DNA of 64,000 bases from Actinoplanes flavus (GCF_017592555.1 NZ_JAGFNS010000001.1:273571-337570); one strand, 5' to 3'. Numbered from the stretch's first letter, positions 1 through 9,199 are shown. Notes: generated by a model from the sequence alone, not told the origin. Translations and numbers: made by a program.

Positions 1-11
1 CTCGGGTCAAG

Positions 12-281
12 CTATCGGCGCAGGCCGAGACGCTCGATGAGCGTCCGGTAGCGGGCGATGTCCTTCTTCTGAACGTAGTTCAGCAGGCGGCGGCGCTGAC
101 CGACCAGGAGCAGCAGGCCACGACGGCTGTGGTGGTCGTGCTTGTGCGCCTTGAGGTGCTCGGTCAGGTCGGCGATCCGCTTGGTCAGCATGGCGACCTG
201 AACCTCGGGCGAACCGGTGTCGCCCTCCTTGGTCGCGTACTCACCCATGATCTTGTTCTTGGTCTCTTGATCGAGCGCCAT
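12..281 (-). CDS. rpsO: 30S ribosomal protein S15
   Basis: Ribosomal protein S15 binds the central domain of 16S rRNA and nucleates assembly of the small-subunit platform. The 89 residues are the normal bacterial length. The conserved [12 protein letters not shown] stretch lies mid-protein and the LIERLGLRR end is typical. The ATG start is preceded by a GGAGA ribosome-binding site. It is the last gene of the minus-strand run and follows ribF by about 115 bp, the usual ribF-rpsO order. Confidence 0.97.
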   Translation of the reverse strand: MALDQETKNKIMGEYATKEGDTGSPEVQVAMLTKRIADLTEHLKAHKHDHHSRRGLLLLVGQRRRLLNYVQKKDIARYRTLIERLGLRR

Positions 282-395
282 GTTCTCCGGACTTCTGTGT
301 TGCCGATTTCACGGTTACCCCGCGACCCGCGGCGTCGGGCAGGCAGGCGGGACCGGTGTCGGATATTCCAACGACGTTTCCACCCTACCAGGGGG

Positions 396-1328
396 TCAAC
401 TCAACAACATTCGGGTCTCTTCGACATCGGCCCGGATCTGCGCGATCAACGGCTCGATCCCGTCGTATTTGCGCTGCTCACGAAGGTGCGCCACGAAATC
501 GAGGCTCACCCGCTCGCCGTACAGATCACCCTCGAAGTCGAGAACGTACGCCTCCACGCGGCGCTCCCGCCCGGAGAAGGTGGGATTGGTGCCGATCGAA
601 ACGCTGGCCGGCCGCCGGACGCCCGGCTCGCCGCCATGGGTGAGCCAGGCCGCGTAGATGCCGTCGGCGGGCACCGCGGCATACCGGTGGGCCATCAGGT
701 TGGCGGTCGGGAAGCCCAGCTCGCGCCCGCGCTGGTCGCCGCGGACCACCACGCCGGCCAGGCGGTGCGGCCGGCCGAGCGCGGCCGCCGCGGCCCGCAC
801 GTCCCCGGCGTCGACACAACTGCGGATGTACGTCGAGGAGAACACCAGCCCGTCCTCGGAGACCAGCGGCGCGTCCTCCACGGTGAACCCGAACGTGCGG
901 CCCAGCGACTCGAGCAACGCCGCGTCCCCGGCGGCCCGGTGCCCGAACCGGAAGTTGTCGCCGACCACCACGCCCGCGGTGTGCAGCGACTCGACCAGCA
1001 CGTCGTGCACGAACGCGTTCGGCGAGAGCTGGGAGAAGGCCGGGGTGAACGGCACCACGCAGAGCGCGTCGACGCCGAGCGCCTCGATCAGCTCGGCCTT
1101 GCGGACCGGCTCGGTGAGCACGGCCGGGTGCGACCCGGGCCGCACCACCTCGGCCGGGTGCGGGTCGAACGTCATCACCACCGACTGGAGGCCGGCGTCG
1201 CGGGCCCGCTTCACGGCGTGCCCGATGATCGCCTGGTGGCCGCGGTGCACCCCGTCGAAGACCCCGATCGTCACGATCGAACGGCCCCACCCGGAGGGAA
1301 CCGCCTCCAACCCCCGCCATCGCTGCAT
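396..1328 (-). CDS. ribF: Bifunctional riboflavin kinase / FAD synthetase
   Basis: Converts riboflavin to FMN and FMN to FAD in the cytoplasm. The N-terminal adenylyltransferase domain shows VFDGVHRGHQ (the GxHxGH-like nucleotide site). The C-terminal flavokinase domain shows GFPTANL followed by the SIGTNPTF region. From the ATG at 1328 the protein has 310 residues, normal for the family. The frame stays open further upstream, but the conserved domain begins only after this ATG, and a TACGCT box six bases before it suits a leaderless start. It is normally next to truB; here a plus-strand kinase and receiver separate them. Confidence 0.95.
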   Translation of the reverse strand: MQRWRGLEAVPSGWGRSIVTIGVFDGVHRGHQAIIGHAVKRARDAGLQSVVMTFDPHPAEVVRPGSHPAVLTEPVRKAELIEALGVDALCVVPFTPAFSQLSPNAFVHDVLVESLHTAGVVVGDNFRFGHRAAGDAALLESLGRTFGFTVEDAPLVSEDGLVFSSTYIRSCVDAGDVRAAAAALGRPHRLAGVVVRGDQRGRELGFPTANLMAHRYAAVPADGIYAAWLTHGGEPGVRRPASVSIGTNPTFSGRERRVEAYVLDFEGDLYGERVSLDFVAHLREQRKYDGIEPLIAQIRADVEETRMLLS

Positions 1329-1334
1329 GGCCCT

Positions 1335-1340
1335 AGCGTA
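1335..1340 (-). promoter_or_regulatory. Putative -10 box of ribF (leaderless)
   Basis: TACGCT on the minus strand ends 6 nt before the ribF ATG, matching TANNNT. No convincing -35 is seen. The same bases read TAGCGT on the plus strand, toward the divergent kinase gene. Confidence 0.45.
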
Positions 1341-1404
1341 TCGATCGTTCAGCAGTCCGGTGTGGCCCCTCCTCCCCGCCCGCATCGGTACGATAAATCG
1401 TGAA

Positions 1405-4047
1405 ATGAGCCTGGAGTGGACCCGCGCCGTCCTCCTCGCCGCGGAAATCACCTTCGCGGTGTTGTTCCTGCGCGCGCTGCTCGCCTGGCGGCGCCGCCAG
1501 GATCCGTTGCGACGTGACGTGGCCCTGGTCTTCGCCCCGTTCATGGTGGCGCTCTGCGTGGACCTGCTGCGCCTCCTGCTCGGGCCCCTGCCCACGGCGG
1601 TGAACGCGCTCAACGCCGCGGTGCTGCTGGCCCAGCCGTACCTCACGTTGCGCCTGGCCGGGCGGCTGCGCTCGGTCCCCCGGCTGCTGACCGCCGCGAT
1701 ACTGGTGGGCTACGTCGTGGTCCTCGCCCTGGTCGCGACCGTGCCCCGCCCGCTGCCGCCGGGTGCCCGCATCGTGTTCGTCGTCTACTTCCTCGGGGCG
1801 GAACTGGTCGCCGCCGGGCTGCTCTACGGCGAGGCGCGTGGCCGCACCGGGGCGAACCGGGCACGGCTGATGATCGCAGCCGGCGCCACCGTCGTCTTCG
1901 GCCTGGTGATCGTGCTGCGGGTGGGCACCAGGGAATCGCCGCTGCGGGCGTTCGGCGTGGTGCTGGCGCTGGTCAGCGCGCTCGGCTACCTCATCGCCCT
2001 CCAGCCGCCCCGCCGGCTGCGGCGGCACTTCGCGGCGCTCGCCGCCCAATCGGTCACCGAGCGGCTGCTGCGGGCGCCGGCCGACTCGCCGGAACAGGTG
2101 TGGCAGACCTACGCCGAGATCATGCGGGTGCAGACCGGCGCCGACGCGGTCGCGGTCCTGCTGCACGCGGCGGACCGGGCGTACCACCGGATCGCCTACG
2201 CCGGCCCCGACCTGCCCGCCGCCGGGCCGCCGATCACCGGCACGCTGACCCGCAGCAACGTCCCGTTACGGGTCGGCGAACAGGCCCCGGCCCTGGTCGC
2301 CCACTTCGGCGCCGAACTGGCCGGCGACTACGTCCGGGTCCTGCCGATGCGGGTGCCGCCGGACGTCGAGGGCGTGGTCCTGCTGTTCAACCGGCACCGC
2401 AACCTGTTCAGCGAGGACGACCTCGGACTGCTCGCCGACCTGGGCGGACAGGCCGGGGTGCTGGCCGAACGGCAGGCGATCACCGCCGAGCTGAGCGCCT
2501 CGGTGGCCGCGCTCACCCGGGCCGGCCAGGCCAAGAGCGACTTCCTGGCGAACATGAGCCACGAACTGCGTACCCCGCTCAACGCGATCATCGGGTTCAG
2601 CGACCTGATGCGGATGGAGGAGCCGGACGGCGACCGCCGCCGGGTGCCCGCCGACTGGGTGGATCACGTCCACGGCAGCGGCCGCCACCTGCTCGGTCTG
2701 ATCAACGACATCCTCGATCTCAGCAAGGTGGAGGCCGGCCGGCTGGAGTTGCGGCTCACCCCGGTACGGGTCGACACCGCCATCGAGGACCTGCTCACCG
2801 CGCTGACCCCGCTCTTCACCGGCAAACGGCTCACGGTCCGCACCGAACTGGCGCCGGTCACCGCGTACGCCGACCGGCTGCGGTTCCGCCAGATCGTCGA
2901 GAACCTGCTGTCCAACGCGGTGAAGTTCACCCCCGAGGAGGGCGTCGTCACGGTCACCGCGGGGCCCGCCGGCGACCGGGTGCGGGTCACCGTGGCCGAC
3001 ACCGGGGTCGGCATCGCCACCGACGACCTGGAACGCGTCTTCGAGGAGTTCCAGCAGGCCGGCGACCCGAACCAGCGGCACTCCGGCACCGGCCTGGGGC
3101 TGGCCCTGACCCGCCGGCTGGTCGCCGCCCACCACGGCGAGATCCTTCTCACCTCCGAGCCGGGCCAGGGCAGCGAGTTCGCCGTGGTCCTGCCCGCCGC
3201 GCCGGTGGCCGCCTCCTCGGCGGGCGCCGGCCCCGGACCGTACGTGCTGCTGATCGAGGACGACCCGCAGTCCGCCGAGCTGATGCGCACCCAGCTCGGC
3301 AACGCCGGCTACCGGGTCGAGGTGGCCGGCACCGGGGAGAGCGGCCTGGCGCTGGCCCGCGAGCACCGGCCGGACGCCGTGGTGCTGGACGTCACCCTGC
3401 CCGGCATCGACGGCTGGGAGGTGATCCGCCGGTTCAAGGCGGACGCGCGGCTCAACGCGATCCCGGTCTTCTTCGCCAGCATCCTCGACGAGGCGCCGGC
3501 CGGGCTGGCCCTCGGCGCGCACGACTACTTCGTCAAGCCGGTCGATCAGCCGGCCCTGCTCAGCGCCCTGGCGAACGCCATCGCGGCCCGCCCGGCGCCG
3601 CGCGTGCTGGTGGTCGACCACGACGACACGGTCCGGCAGGCGATCGAGGACGGCCTGCGGGCCGGCGGCGCCGACGTGGTCGCCTGCGCCGACGGGTGGG
3701 ACGGGCTGGCCCGCAGCCGCAGTGAGAACTTCGACCTCATCGTCTGCGACATGCAGTCGCCGGAGGAGGACGGTTTCAGCCTGCTCGCCGCCATCGAGCA
3801 GGACCCGTCCGGCCGGCACACACCGGTGCTCGGTCTGAGCGCCGCCGCGCTGGCGTCCGGCGACACCACGCCGCTGATCGCCACGGCGATGGCCGGCAAC
3901 GCGGTCGCCGAGGCGATGACCGGCAGCGGCTGGGAGGGCCTGCCCCCGCTGGTGCACGCCCCTGCTCCGGCCGGCCGTCGGCACTCGCGCGGCCACGTCG
4001 CGATCAAGCTGCGCGACGCCGTCCCACCATCCGGCTCCCAACCGTGA
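1405..4047 (+). CDS. Hybrid sensor histidine kinase, membrane-anchored, two receivers
   Basis: 880-residue sensor. Residues 1 to about 205 hold six or seven hydrophobic segments, followed by a GAF-like region (about 225-370). The HisKA domain has SHELRTPLNAI with phospho-acceptor His386. The HATPase domain has the N box ENLLSNAVKF and the G boxes DTGVGI and GTGLGLAL. Receiver 1 has Asp662 (VLDVTLPG) and a KPVD lysine motif. Receiver 2 has Asp782 but lacks the usual lysine and is probably degenerate. The ATG at 1405 is the first start at which the hydrophobic domain begins. The stand-alone receiver 10 bp downstream is the likely phosphorelay partner. The signal is unknown. Confidence 0.9.
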   Translation: MSLEWTRAVLLAAEITFAVLFLRALLAWRRRQDPLRRDVALVFAPFMVALCVDLLRLLLGPLPTAVNALNAAVLLAQPYLTLRLAGRLRSVPRLLTAAILVGYVVVLALVATVPRPLPPGARIVFVVYFLGAELVAAGLLYGEARGRTGANRARLMIAAGATVVFGLVIVLRVGTRESPLRAFGVVLALVSALGYLIALQPPRRLRRHFAALAAQSVTERLLRAPADSPEQVWQTYAEIMRVQTGADAVAVLLHAADRAYHRIAYAGPDLPAAGPPITGTLTRSNVPLRVGEQAPALVAHFGAELAGDYVRVLPMRVPPDVEGVVLLFNRHRNLFSEDDLGLLADLGGQAGVLAERQAITAELSASVAALTRAGQAKSDFLANMSHELRTPLNAIIGFSDLMRMEEPDGDRRRVPADWVDHVHGSGRHLLGLINDILDLSKVEAGRLELRLTPVRVDTAIEDLLTALTPLFTGKRLTVRTELAPVTAYADRLRFRQIVENLLSNAVKFTPEEGVVTVTAGPAGDRVRVTVADTGVGIATDDLERVFEEFQQAGDPNQRHSGTGLGLALTRRLVAAHHGEILLTSEPGQGSEFAVVLPAAPVAASSAGAGPGPYVLLIEDDPQSAELMRTQLGNAGYRVEVAGTGESGLALAREHRPDAVVLDVTLPGIDGWEVIRRFKADARLNAIPVFFASILDEAPAGLALGAHDYFVKPVDQPALLSALANAIAARPAPRVLVVDHDDTVRQAIEDGLRAGGADVVACADGWDGLARSRSENFDLIVCDMQSPEEDGFSLLAAIEQDPSGRHTPVLGLSAAALASGDTTPLIATAMAGNAVAEAMTGSGWEGLPPLVHAPAPAGRRHSRGHVAIKLRDAVPPSGSQP

Positions 4048-4057
4048 GGAATCATTC

Positions 4058-4447
4058 GTGAGCGCACCCCACCGCATCCTCCTGGTCGAGGACGAAGAGC
4101 TGAACCGCATGCTGGTCAAGGCGGTCCTCGCCCGGGCCGACATCGCCACGGTCCGCGAGGCCGAACTGGTCGACGCGGAGTCCCTGGCCGCCGCCCGGAG
4201 CCGTCTCGCCACCGGCCGGTTCGACCTGATCCTGCTGGACCTCAACCTGCCCGACGGCAACGGCCTCAGCCTGGCCCGCGAACTCGCCGGCCACAGCCCG
4301 CCCAAACCCCATGTGGTCGCGGTCACCGCGAGCGTCCTGCCCCAGGACCAGAAGGCCGCCCTCGACGCCGGCTGCGACGACTTCCTCGACAAGCCCTACG
4401 CCGCGGCCGACCTGGTCGCGACGGTCGCCCGCCATCTCCCCTCGTAA
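4058..4447 (+). CDS. Single-domain response regulator
   Basis: 129-residue stand-alone CheY-like receiver with no output domain. The acidic pair is in LLVEDEEL (residues 8-15), phospho-acceptor Asp61 is in LILLDLNLPDG, and the conserved Thr (AVTAS) and Lys (LDKPY) follow. The GTG start at 4058 has a GAGGA ribosome-binding site that overlaps the stop of the kinase gene, so the two are co-transcribed and probably coupled. It probably relays phosphate between the upstream hybrid kinase and an unlinked partner. The pair sits alone on the plus strand between truB and ribF. Confidence 0.9.
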   Translation: MSAPHRILLVEDEELNRMLVKAVLARADIATVREAELVDAESLAAARSRLATGRFDLILLDLNLPDGNGLSLARELAGHSPPKPHVVAVTASVLPQDQKAALDAGCDDFLDKPYAAADLVATVARHLPS

Positions 4448-4628
4448 ACCCCTTCATCGGTACGGGCTACACCGCCCCCAGCACACTCGGACCGCTCCGC
4501 CGGCTCCACGCGAGCGGCTGCCGGGTCGAGCCGGTGCCGCGCCCGCCGGGCGGAGATCGGTGGTCCCTCGGCGGAACGGTCCGGGTGCGGTCGGGGCGGC
4601 GTGGCCCGTACCGGAAAATAGGGGCCGC

Positions 4629-5516
4629 TCAGGCCGGGGCGAGGACGATCTCGGCGCGCGCCCGGCCCGCCCGCTCCCGGACGATGGCCAGGACCTCGCC
4701 GGACGGGTCGAAGACCGCGTAGGGCCCCTCGATGCCGGCCGCCGCGAGCGGGCCGCCGTGCCGGAGGACGCGGGTCTCCTCCTCGTCGGCGGTGCGCTGC
4801 GGGAAGGACCGGCGGGCCGCCTCGGCGAGCGTGAGGCCGATCACGTCGGGGGCGCGTTCCTCGAGTTCGGTGAGGGTGGCGGCGGCGTCCAGGGTCATGC
4901 CGCCGACGGCGGTCCGGCGCAGCGCGGTGAGGTGCCCGCCGACGCCGAGCGTGGCGCCGAGGTCGCGGGCGATGGCCCGGATGTAGGTGCCGGAGGAGCA
5001 GGTCACGTCGATGTCCACATCGATCACGTCACGCCCCTCGGGTCGCCGGACGTCGAGGACGTCGAGCCGGTGGACGGTGATCCGGCGGGCCGGGATCTCC
5101 ACCGCCTCGCCCTCGCGGACCCGCTTGTACGCCCGCTGCCCATTGATCTTGATAGCGCTGACCGCGCTGGGCACCTGGTCGATCTCGCCGGTCTGGGCGG
5201 CCAGCCCGGCCCGGATGGCGTCGTCGGTGACCGCCGACGTGGAAGCGGTCGCGGTGACCTCACCCTCGGCGTCGTCGGTGACCGTGGACTCCCCCAGCCG
5301 GATCGTCGCGGCGTAGCTCTTCTCCGAACCGATCACATAGGTCAGCAGGCGGGTCGCCCGGTTCACCCCGATGATCAGGACACCGGTGGCCATCGGGTCC
5401 AGCGTGCCCCCGTGCCCCACCCTCCGGGTCTTCGCCAGCCGCCGGATCCGGGCGACGACGTCGTGCGACGTCATCCCGGCCGGCTTGTCCACCACGATCA
5501 GTCCGTCCGTGTTCAC
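4629..5516 (-). CDS. truB: tRNA pseudouridine(55) synthase TruB
   Basis: Isomerises U55 to pseudouridine in the T loop of tRNAs. The 295 residues suit the actinobacterial family. The catalytic motif GGTLDPMATGVL holds the nucleophile Asp40; the substrate-binding YAATIRLG and the RTAVGGM region also match. The GTG start at 5516 gives the canonical N-terminus GLIVVDKPAGMTSHDVV. It lies 21 bp after the MATE gene and closes the nusA-infB run. Confidence 0.96.
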   Translation of the reverse strand: MNTDGLIVVDKPAGMTSHDVVARIRRLAKTRRVGHGGTLDPMATGVLIIGVNRATRLLTYVIGSEKSYAATIRLGESTVTDDAEGEVTATASTSAVTDDAIRAGLAAQTGEIDQVPSAVSAIKINGQRAYKRVREGEAVEIPARRITVHRLDVLDVRRPEGRDVIDVDIDVTCSSGTYIRAIARDLGATLGVGGHLTALRRTAVGGMTLDAAATLTELEERAPDVIGLTLAEAARRSFPQRTADEEETRVLRHGGPLAAAGIEGPYAVFDPSGEVLAIVRERAGRARAEIVLAPA

Positions 5517-5537
5517 CCGACCACCCTATTTGCCGGC

Positions 5538-6869
5538 TCACCGGGTGACGCCGGTGACCACCCAGTACGGTGACCGCCACCGCCACATCAGCGAGACGAA
5601 CCGGCCCAGGGTGAACAGCCCGAGCCCGGCCCAGACACCGCCCAGCCCCAGGTCGAACGCATACGCCAGCCAGATCGCCGGCAGGAAGCCGAGCAGCGCG
5701 GACAGCACCGTGACGGTCCGCAGGAAGGCCACGTCCCCGGCCCCGATGAACACCCCGTCGAGGGCGTAGACCACTCCGGCGAACGGCAGCAGCGCCACGA
5801 ACCACGGCCAGATCACGGCGGCCTGCTCGTGGACCGCCGGGTCGTCGCTGAACCACCCGGGCACCACCGTGGCGCCGGCCGCCGCGAGTGCCGCGAAGGC
5901 CAGGGCGGACACTCCGCCGGCCAGGGTGACCCGGCGGGCCACGTCCCGGGCCTCGCGTTCGTCGCCGGCCCCGAGCGACGCCCCGACCAGCGACTGCGCG
6001 GCGATGGCGACCGCGTCCAGGGCGAGCGCCGCGAAGAACCAGAGTTGCAGCACGATCTGGTGGGCGCCGACCGCCGCCACGCCGAACCGGGCCGCCACCG
6101 CGGTCGCCGACAGGAAGCAGGCCTGGAACGCCGCGCCACGGATCAGCAGGTCACGGCCGAGCACCAGCTGGCTCACGATGATCGACGGCACCGGCCGCAG
6201 CGCCCGGGTCTCGCGGACCAGCGCGGCCAGGAAGAGGGCGCCGCCGAGGCTCTGCGCCGTGACGTTGGCGATGGCCGAGCCGGTCAGGCCGAGGCCAGCC
6301 GGATAGACCAGGACCGGGCAGAGGATCGCGGACAGCACGTTGGCGCCGAGGACGATCCACAGTGGGCGTCGGGTGTCCTGGACGCCGCGCATCCAGCCGT
6401 TCCCGGCGGCGGCCAGCAGCAGGCCGGGCGCACCCAGGGCGGCGATCCGCAGCCAGCCGGCGGCCGCCTCGGCGGTCTCCGGGTCACCGGCCAGCAGGCT
6501 GGTGAGCGGGCCGGCGCCGGCCAGGCCGAGCAGGGCCAGCAGGACGCCGGCGGCGAGGGCCATCCAGGAGGCCTGGACTCCTTCGGCGATGGCGGCGGAC
6601 CGGTCTCCGGCGCCGAAGCGGCGGGCCGCGCGGCCGGTGGTCCCGTACGCCATGAGCGTGCCGAACCAGGCGGCCACCGACATGACCGTGCCGCCGATGG
6701 CGACGGCGGCCAGGGGGACGGCGCCGAGATGCCCGACGACCGCGGTGTCCACCAGGACGTAGAGCGGCTCGGCGGCCAGCACCACGAGGGCGGGCAGCGC
6801 CAGGCCGGCGATCCGGCGGGCGGTCGCGGTGCGCTGCGGAGGGGCGGGCGCATCGGCAGGCGGGCTCAT
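5538..6869 (-). CDS. dinF: MATE family efflux transporter, DinF-like
   Basis: 443-residue integral membrane protein with about 12 hydrophobic segments and the MATE N-terminal pattern PLYVLVDTAVVGHLGAVPLAA. MATE carriers export cationic drugs or metabolites using H+ or Na+. It lies between nrnA and truB, where M. tuberculosis carries its dinF gene next to the DHH phosphoesterase, so orthology rests on synteny as well as sequence. The ATG at 6869 follows a GGGGAA ribosome-binding site. The substrate is unknown. Confidence 0.88.
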   Translation of the reverse strand: MSPPADAPAPPQRTATARRIAGLALPALVVLAAEPLYVLVDTAVVGHLGAVPLAAVAIGGTVMSVAAWFGTLMAYGTTGRAARRFGAGDRSAAIAEGVQASWMALAAGVLLALLGLAGAGPLTSLLAGDPETAEAAAGWLRIAALGAPGLLLAAAGNGWMRGVQDTRRPLWIVLGANVLSAILCPVLVYPAGLGLTGSAIANVTAQSLGGALFLAALVRETRALRPVPSIIVSQLVLGRDLLIRGAAFQACFLSATAVAARFGVAAVGAHQIVLQLWFFAALALDAVAIAAQSLVGASLGAGDEREARDVARRVTLAGGVSALAFAALAAAGATVVPGWFSDDPAVHEQAAVIWPWFVALLPFAGVVYALDGVFIGAGDVAFLRTVTVLSALLGFLPAIWLAYAFDLGLGGVWAGLGLFTLGRFVSLMWRWRSPYWVVTGVTR

Positions 6870-6947
6870 GGTTCCCCATGATGCCCGCCTGAGGTAAGGG
6901 CCGCAACGCGGCTTTGTTGCTTACCCCTACCGACTCGCGACGGACCC

Positions 6948-7037
6948 CTACTGGCGCGTGTCCAGGGAGGTCTGGAGGGCGCGGCGGGCCTGCTCGCGGG
7001 AGTCGTCGGCGGGCTGGGGCTTCGGCTTGGCGGCCAT
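6948..7037 (-). CDS. Possible 29-residue small protein
   Basis: A short frame too small for routine calling: ATG at 7037, GGAAGG about 11 nt upstream, TAG at 6948-6950. The peptide starts MAAKPKPQP, continues with a charged amphipathic stretch (DDSREQARRALQTSL) and ends DTRQ. It has no membrane segment. It lies between nrnA and dinF on the same strand. Codon third positions are GC-rich, as in real genes here. I do not recognise it; conservation would decide. Confidence 0.4.
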   Translation of the reverse strand: MAAKPKPQPADDSREQARRALQTSLDTRQ

Positions 7038-7347
7038 GAGAGGGCAATCCTTCCAACGGGTGCGGGCGCGCCGTGAGACGGAGCGCCCCTGCGGTCGAGC
7101 GGAGCGTCACTCGCCGGCCCCGGGATCGCCGGAACCACTGGCACTGGTGACGCGGCCCGGGGCGGTGGACCCGGGTGGCTCGAGGCCTCGCGGAAGGCGG
7201 TGGTGGCAGCCGCGCGAAACCAAATCACCGTTCAGGCCCCAAACTAACGTTCAGTCACCTCTCCGCAGGCCTGGTTCCCGGGATCCGGGACGACGAAAGC
7301 GGGGGCCACCCTTTCGGGTGACCCCCGCTCAGCAGGGCGAACACTGC
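7038..7347 (-). other. 310-bp spacer downstream of nrnA
   Basis: Contains the nrnA hairpin at 7298-7329, a pair of CTGAACG direct repeats 21 bp apart near 7229-7256 (minus strand), and GC-rich inverted pieces. I see no further gene. A minus-strand proline-rich open frame that crosses the dinF start looks non-coding. Confidence 0.4.
7298..7329 (-). terminator. Hairpin terminator after nrnA
   Basis: AGCGGGGG and CACCC pair with GGGTG and CCCCCGCT across a TTTC loop, with one internal mismatch. It lies 19 bp past the nrnA stop. No long U tract follows, as is common in actinobacteria. Confidence 0.7.
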
Positions 7348-8361
7348 TCAGTTCAGGTATTCGTCCAAAAGCCGACGCACGGTGTCCACCACCTGGGCGG
7401 CCTCGCCGTACCCGGTGAAGCCGGCCGCCAAGCGGTGACCGCCGCCGCCCTGCGACACCGCCACGCCGCTCACGTCGACCGCGCCCTTGCTGCGCAGCGA
7501 CACCGACCACTCGCCGGCCGCGACCTCCCGGACCACCACCGACACGTCCGCCTCGGCCACCGAGCGCACCGGGTCGATCAGGGTGTCCAGCACGTACGGC
7601 TGCTGCGCGTGCCGCTCCAGGTCGGCCAGCGTGGCATAGGTCCACACCATGCCCCGCCCGCCGGCCGCGCCCGGCTCGAGCACCGCCCGGCCGATCACCT
7701 CACCGGTCAGCTTCATGGCCCCGAAGGGCTTACTGTCGAAGATCCGCCGGGAGATCTCCCCCGGCCGGATCCCGGTGGCGATCAGCCGCGCGGCCAGCTC
7801 GTGAACCGCTACCGTGGTCATGTCGAACTTGAACGACCCGGTGTCGGTCGCCAGCGCCACGTAGAGGCACTCGGCGATCTCCGCGTCCAGCCGCACCCCG
7901 AGCCGGGCCAGCAGCTGCTCGGCCACCACCGAGGTGGCCGCGGCCGCCGGGTCGACCAGGCGCACCGTGCCGAAACCGGTGTTCGACGCGTGGTGGTCGA
8001 GCACCACGCTGACCGGCGCCGCGGTGAGACGGCCGGCCAGCCCGCCGAGACGGGACTCGCTGGCCACGTCGAAGACCGCCACCAGCCGGGGGTCCGTCCA
8101 GGCCTCCGCCTCCGGCACGAGCAGGGCCGAACCGGGCAGGGCGGAATAGGGGCCGGGAACGGCGAATTCCCCGGGGAACGTCGCCCGCACCCGGGTGTAC
8201 CCCAGCCGGGTCAGACCGAGCCCGAAACCGAGCATGCTGCCGAGCGCGTCACCGTCCGGGTTCACGTGACAGATCAGCTGGATCTCGTCGTCGGCGCCGA
8301 GGGAGCGGACCGCCGCGACCGCGGCGGCCCACTGCTCGGGGGTGGGCCCGGACAGGGTCAC
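7348..8361 (-). CDS. nrnA: DHH/DHHA1 phosphoesterase (oligoribonuclease / pAp phosphatase)
   Basis: 337-residue enzyme of the NrnA family, which degrades short oligoribonucleotides or dinucleotides and may dephosphorylate pAp or hydrolyse c-di-AMP. Metal-binding motifs are NPDGDALGS near the N-terminus, VFDVA and the signature VLDHHAS. The DHHA1 domain ends with GGGGHRLAAGF. The GTG start at 8361 overlaps the rbfA stop by 4 nt (GTGA), so translation is coupled. Which substrate dominates cannot be read from sequence. Confidence 0.93.
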   Translation of the reverse strand: MTLSGPTPEQWAAAVAAVRSLGADDEIQLICHVNPDGDALGSMLGFGLGLTRLGYTRVRATFPGEFAVPGPYSALPGSALLVPEAEAWTDPRLVAVFDVASESRLGGLAGRLTAAPVSVVLDHHASNTGFGTVRLVDPAAAATSVVAEQLLARLGVRLDAEIAECLYVALATDTGSFKFDMTTVAVHELAARLIATGIRPGEISRRIFDSKPFGAMKLTGEVIGRAVLEPGAAGGRGMVWTYATLADLERHAQQPYVLDTLIDPVRSVAEADVSVVVREVAAGEWSVSLRSKGAVDVSGVAVSQGGGGHRLAAGFTGYGEAAQVVDTVRRLLDEYLN

Positions 8362-8828
8362 CCGTGATCCTCGCGGGCGCCGACCCGCTCGGCCTCGTCG
8401 TCCTCGATCTCGTCGTCGTCACTCTTGTACGGGTCCGGGTCACCGGCGTACTTCGCTCCGGCGGCCAGCCGCTGCACCTCCTGGTCGCGGTGCTTCGCCT
8501 GAGCCAGGAGGTCGTCGATCTCCTTGACGTGGGTCTGCACGTTGTCCAGCACGAACGTCAGGCTCGGCGAGTGCCGCAGCCCGAGCGCGTGACCGACCCG
8601 GCTGCGCAGCATGCCCTTGGCGCTCTCCAGGGCCGCGGCGGTCGACGCCTGCTCCGTCGGATCGCCCAGGACCGTGTAGAAGACCGTCGCCTCACGCAGG
8701 TCGCCGGTGATCCGGGCATCCGTGACCGTCAGCATGCCGAGACGGGGATCCTTGATCTCCCGCACCAGCGAAGCCACCAGCTCCCGGACGCGCTCCGCGT
8801 GCCGGCGTGTCTTGGCTGGGTCCGACAT
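8358..8828 (-). CDS. rbfA: 30S ribosome-binding factor RbfA
   Basis: Late 30S maturation factor that binds near helix 1 of 16S rRNA and is needed for processing and cold adaptation. The KH-type fold is recognised from the N-terminus RHAERVRELVASLVREIKDP and from RSRVGHALGLRHSPSLTFV. The ATG at 8828 is chosen over an in-frame GTG nine bases upstream because GGAGGTG lies 7 nt before it. 156 residues, with an acidic C-terminal tail. It overlaps nrnA by 4 nt. Confidence 0.94.
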   Translation of the reverse strand: MSDPAKTRRHAERVRELVASLVREIKDPRLGMLTVTDARITGDLREATVFYTVLGDPTEQASTAAALESAKGMLRSRVGHALGLRHSPSLTFVLDNVQTHVKEIDDLLAQAKHRDQEVQRLAAGAKYAGDPDPYKSDDDEIEDDEAERVGAREDHG

Positions 8829-8897
8829 TTCGCCCACCTCCGACTATGTATCCCGCGGGTCCGACAGCCCCCGCCCAACTGATGAAGCGTACCCAGG

Positions 8898-9191
8898 TCA
8901 ATCGTCGTCGCCGTAGACCCGTCGTTTGACCGAGAGCAGCTCGATCTCGGGGCGGCCGGCCACCTGGTTCTCGCACGTGTCGATCACGGCACGGGCCTGC
9001 GCCGGGTCCGCCGCTACCACGGCTACCCCGAGCAGAGCCCGCGCATGCAGATCGTGGAAGCCCACCTCGGCGGCACTGACCTCGAATTTCTTCAGCATCG
9101 CCAGAATCGGGCGGACATAGGAGCGCTTCTGCTTCAGCGAGCGGGAGTCACCGGGCAGAAGCAGATCGAAGACTGCGGTCTCGGTATACAT
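8898..9191 (-). CDS. DUF503 (YlxP-like) protein
   Basis: 97-residue protein of the DUF503/YlxP family, a small alpha-beta protein usually encoded between infB and rbfA. Recognised from the N-terminal FDLLLPGDSRSLKQKRSYVRP and from EVGFHDLHARALLGVA. Its role is not established; its position suggests a link to ribosome assembly or initiation. A TACCCT box 8 nt before the ATG suggests a leaderless transcript of its own. Confidence 0.88.
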   Translation of the reverse strand: MYTETAVFDLLLPGDSRSLKQKRSYVRPILAMLKKFEVSAAEVGFHDLHARALLGVAVVAADPAQARAVIDTCENQVAGRPEIELLSVKRRVYGDDD

Positions 9192-9199
9192 CAGCGAGC

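Noticed and set aside
6866..7228. 120-codon minus-strand Pro-rich frame overlapping the dinF start
   Set aside because: Overlaps dinF and the small ORF in another frame, with no conserved feature or ribosome site.
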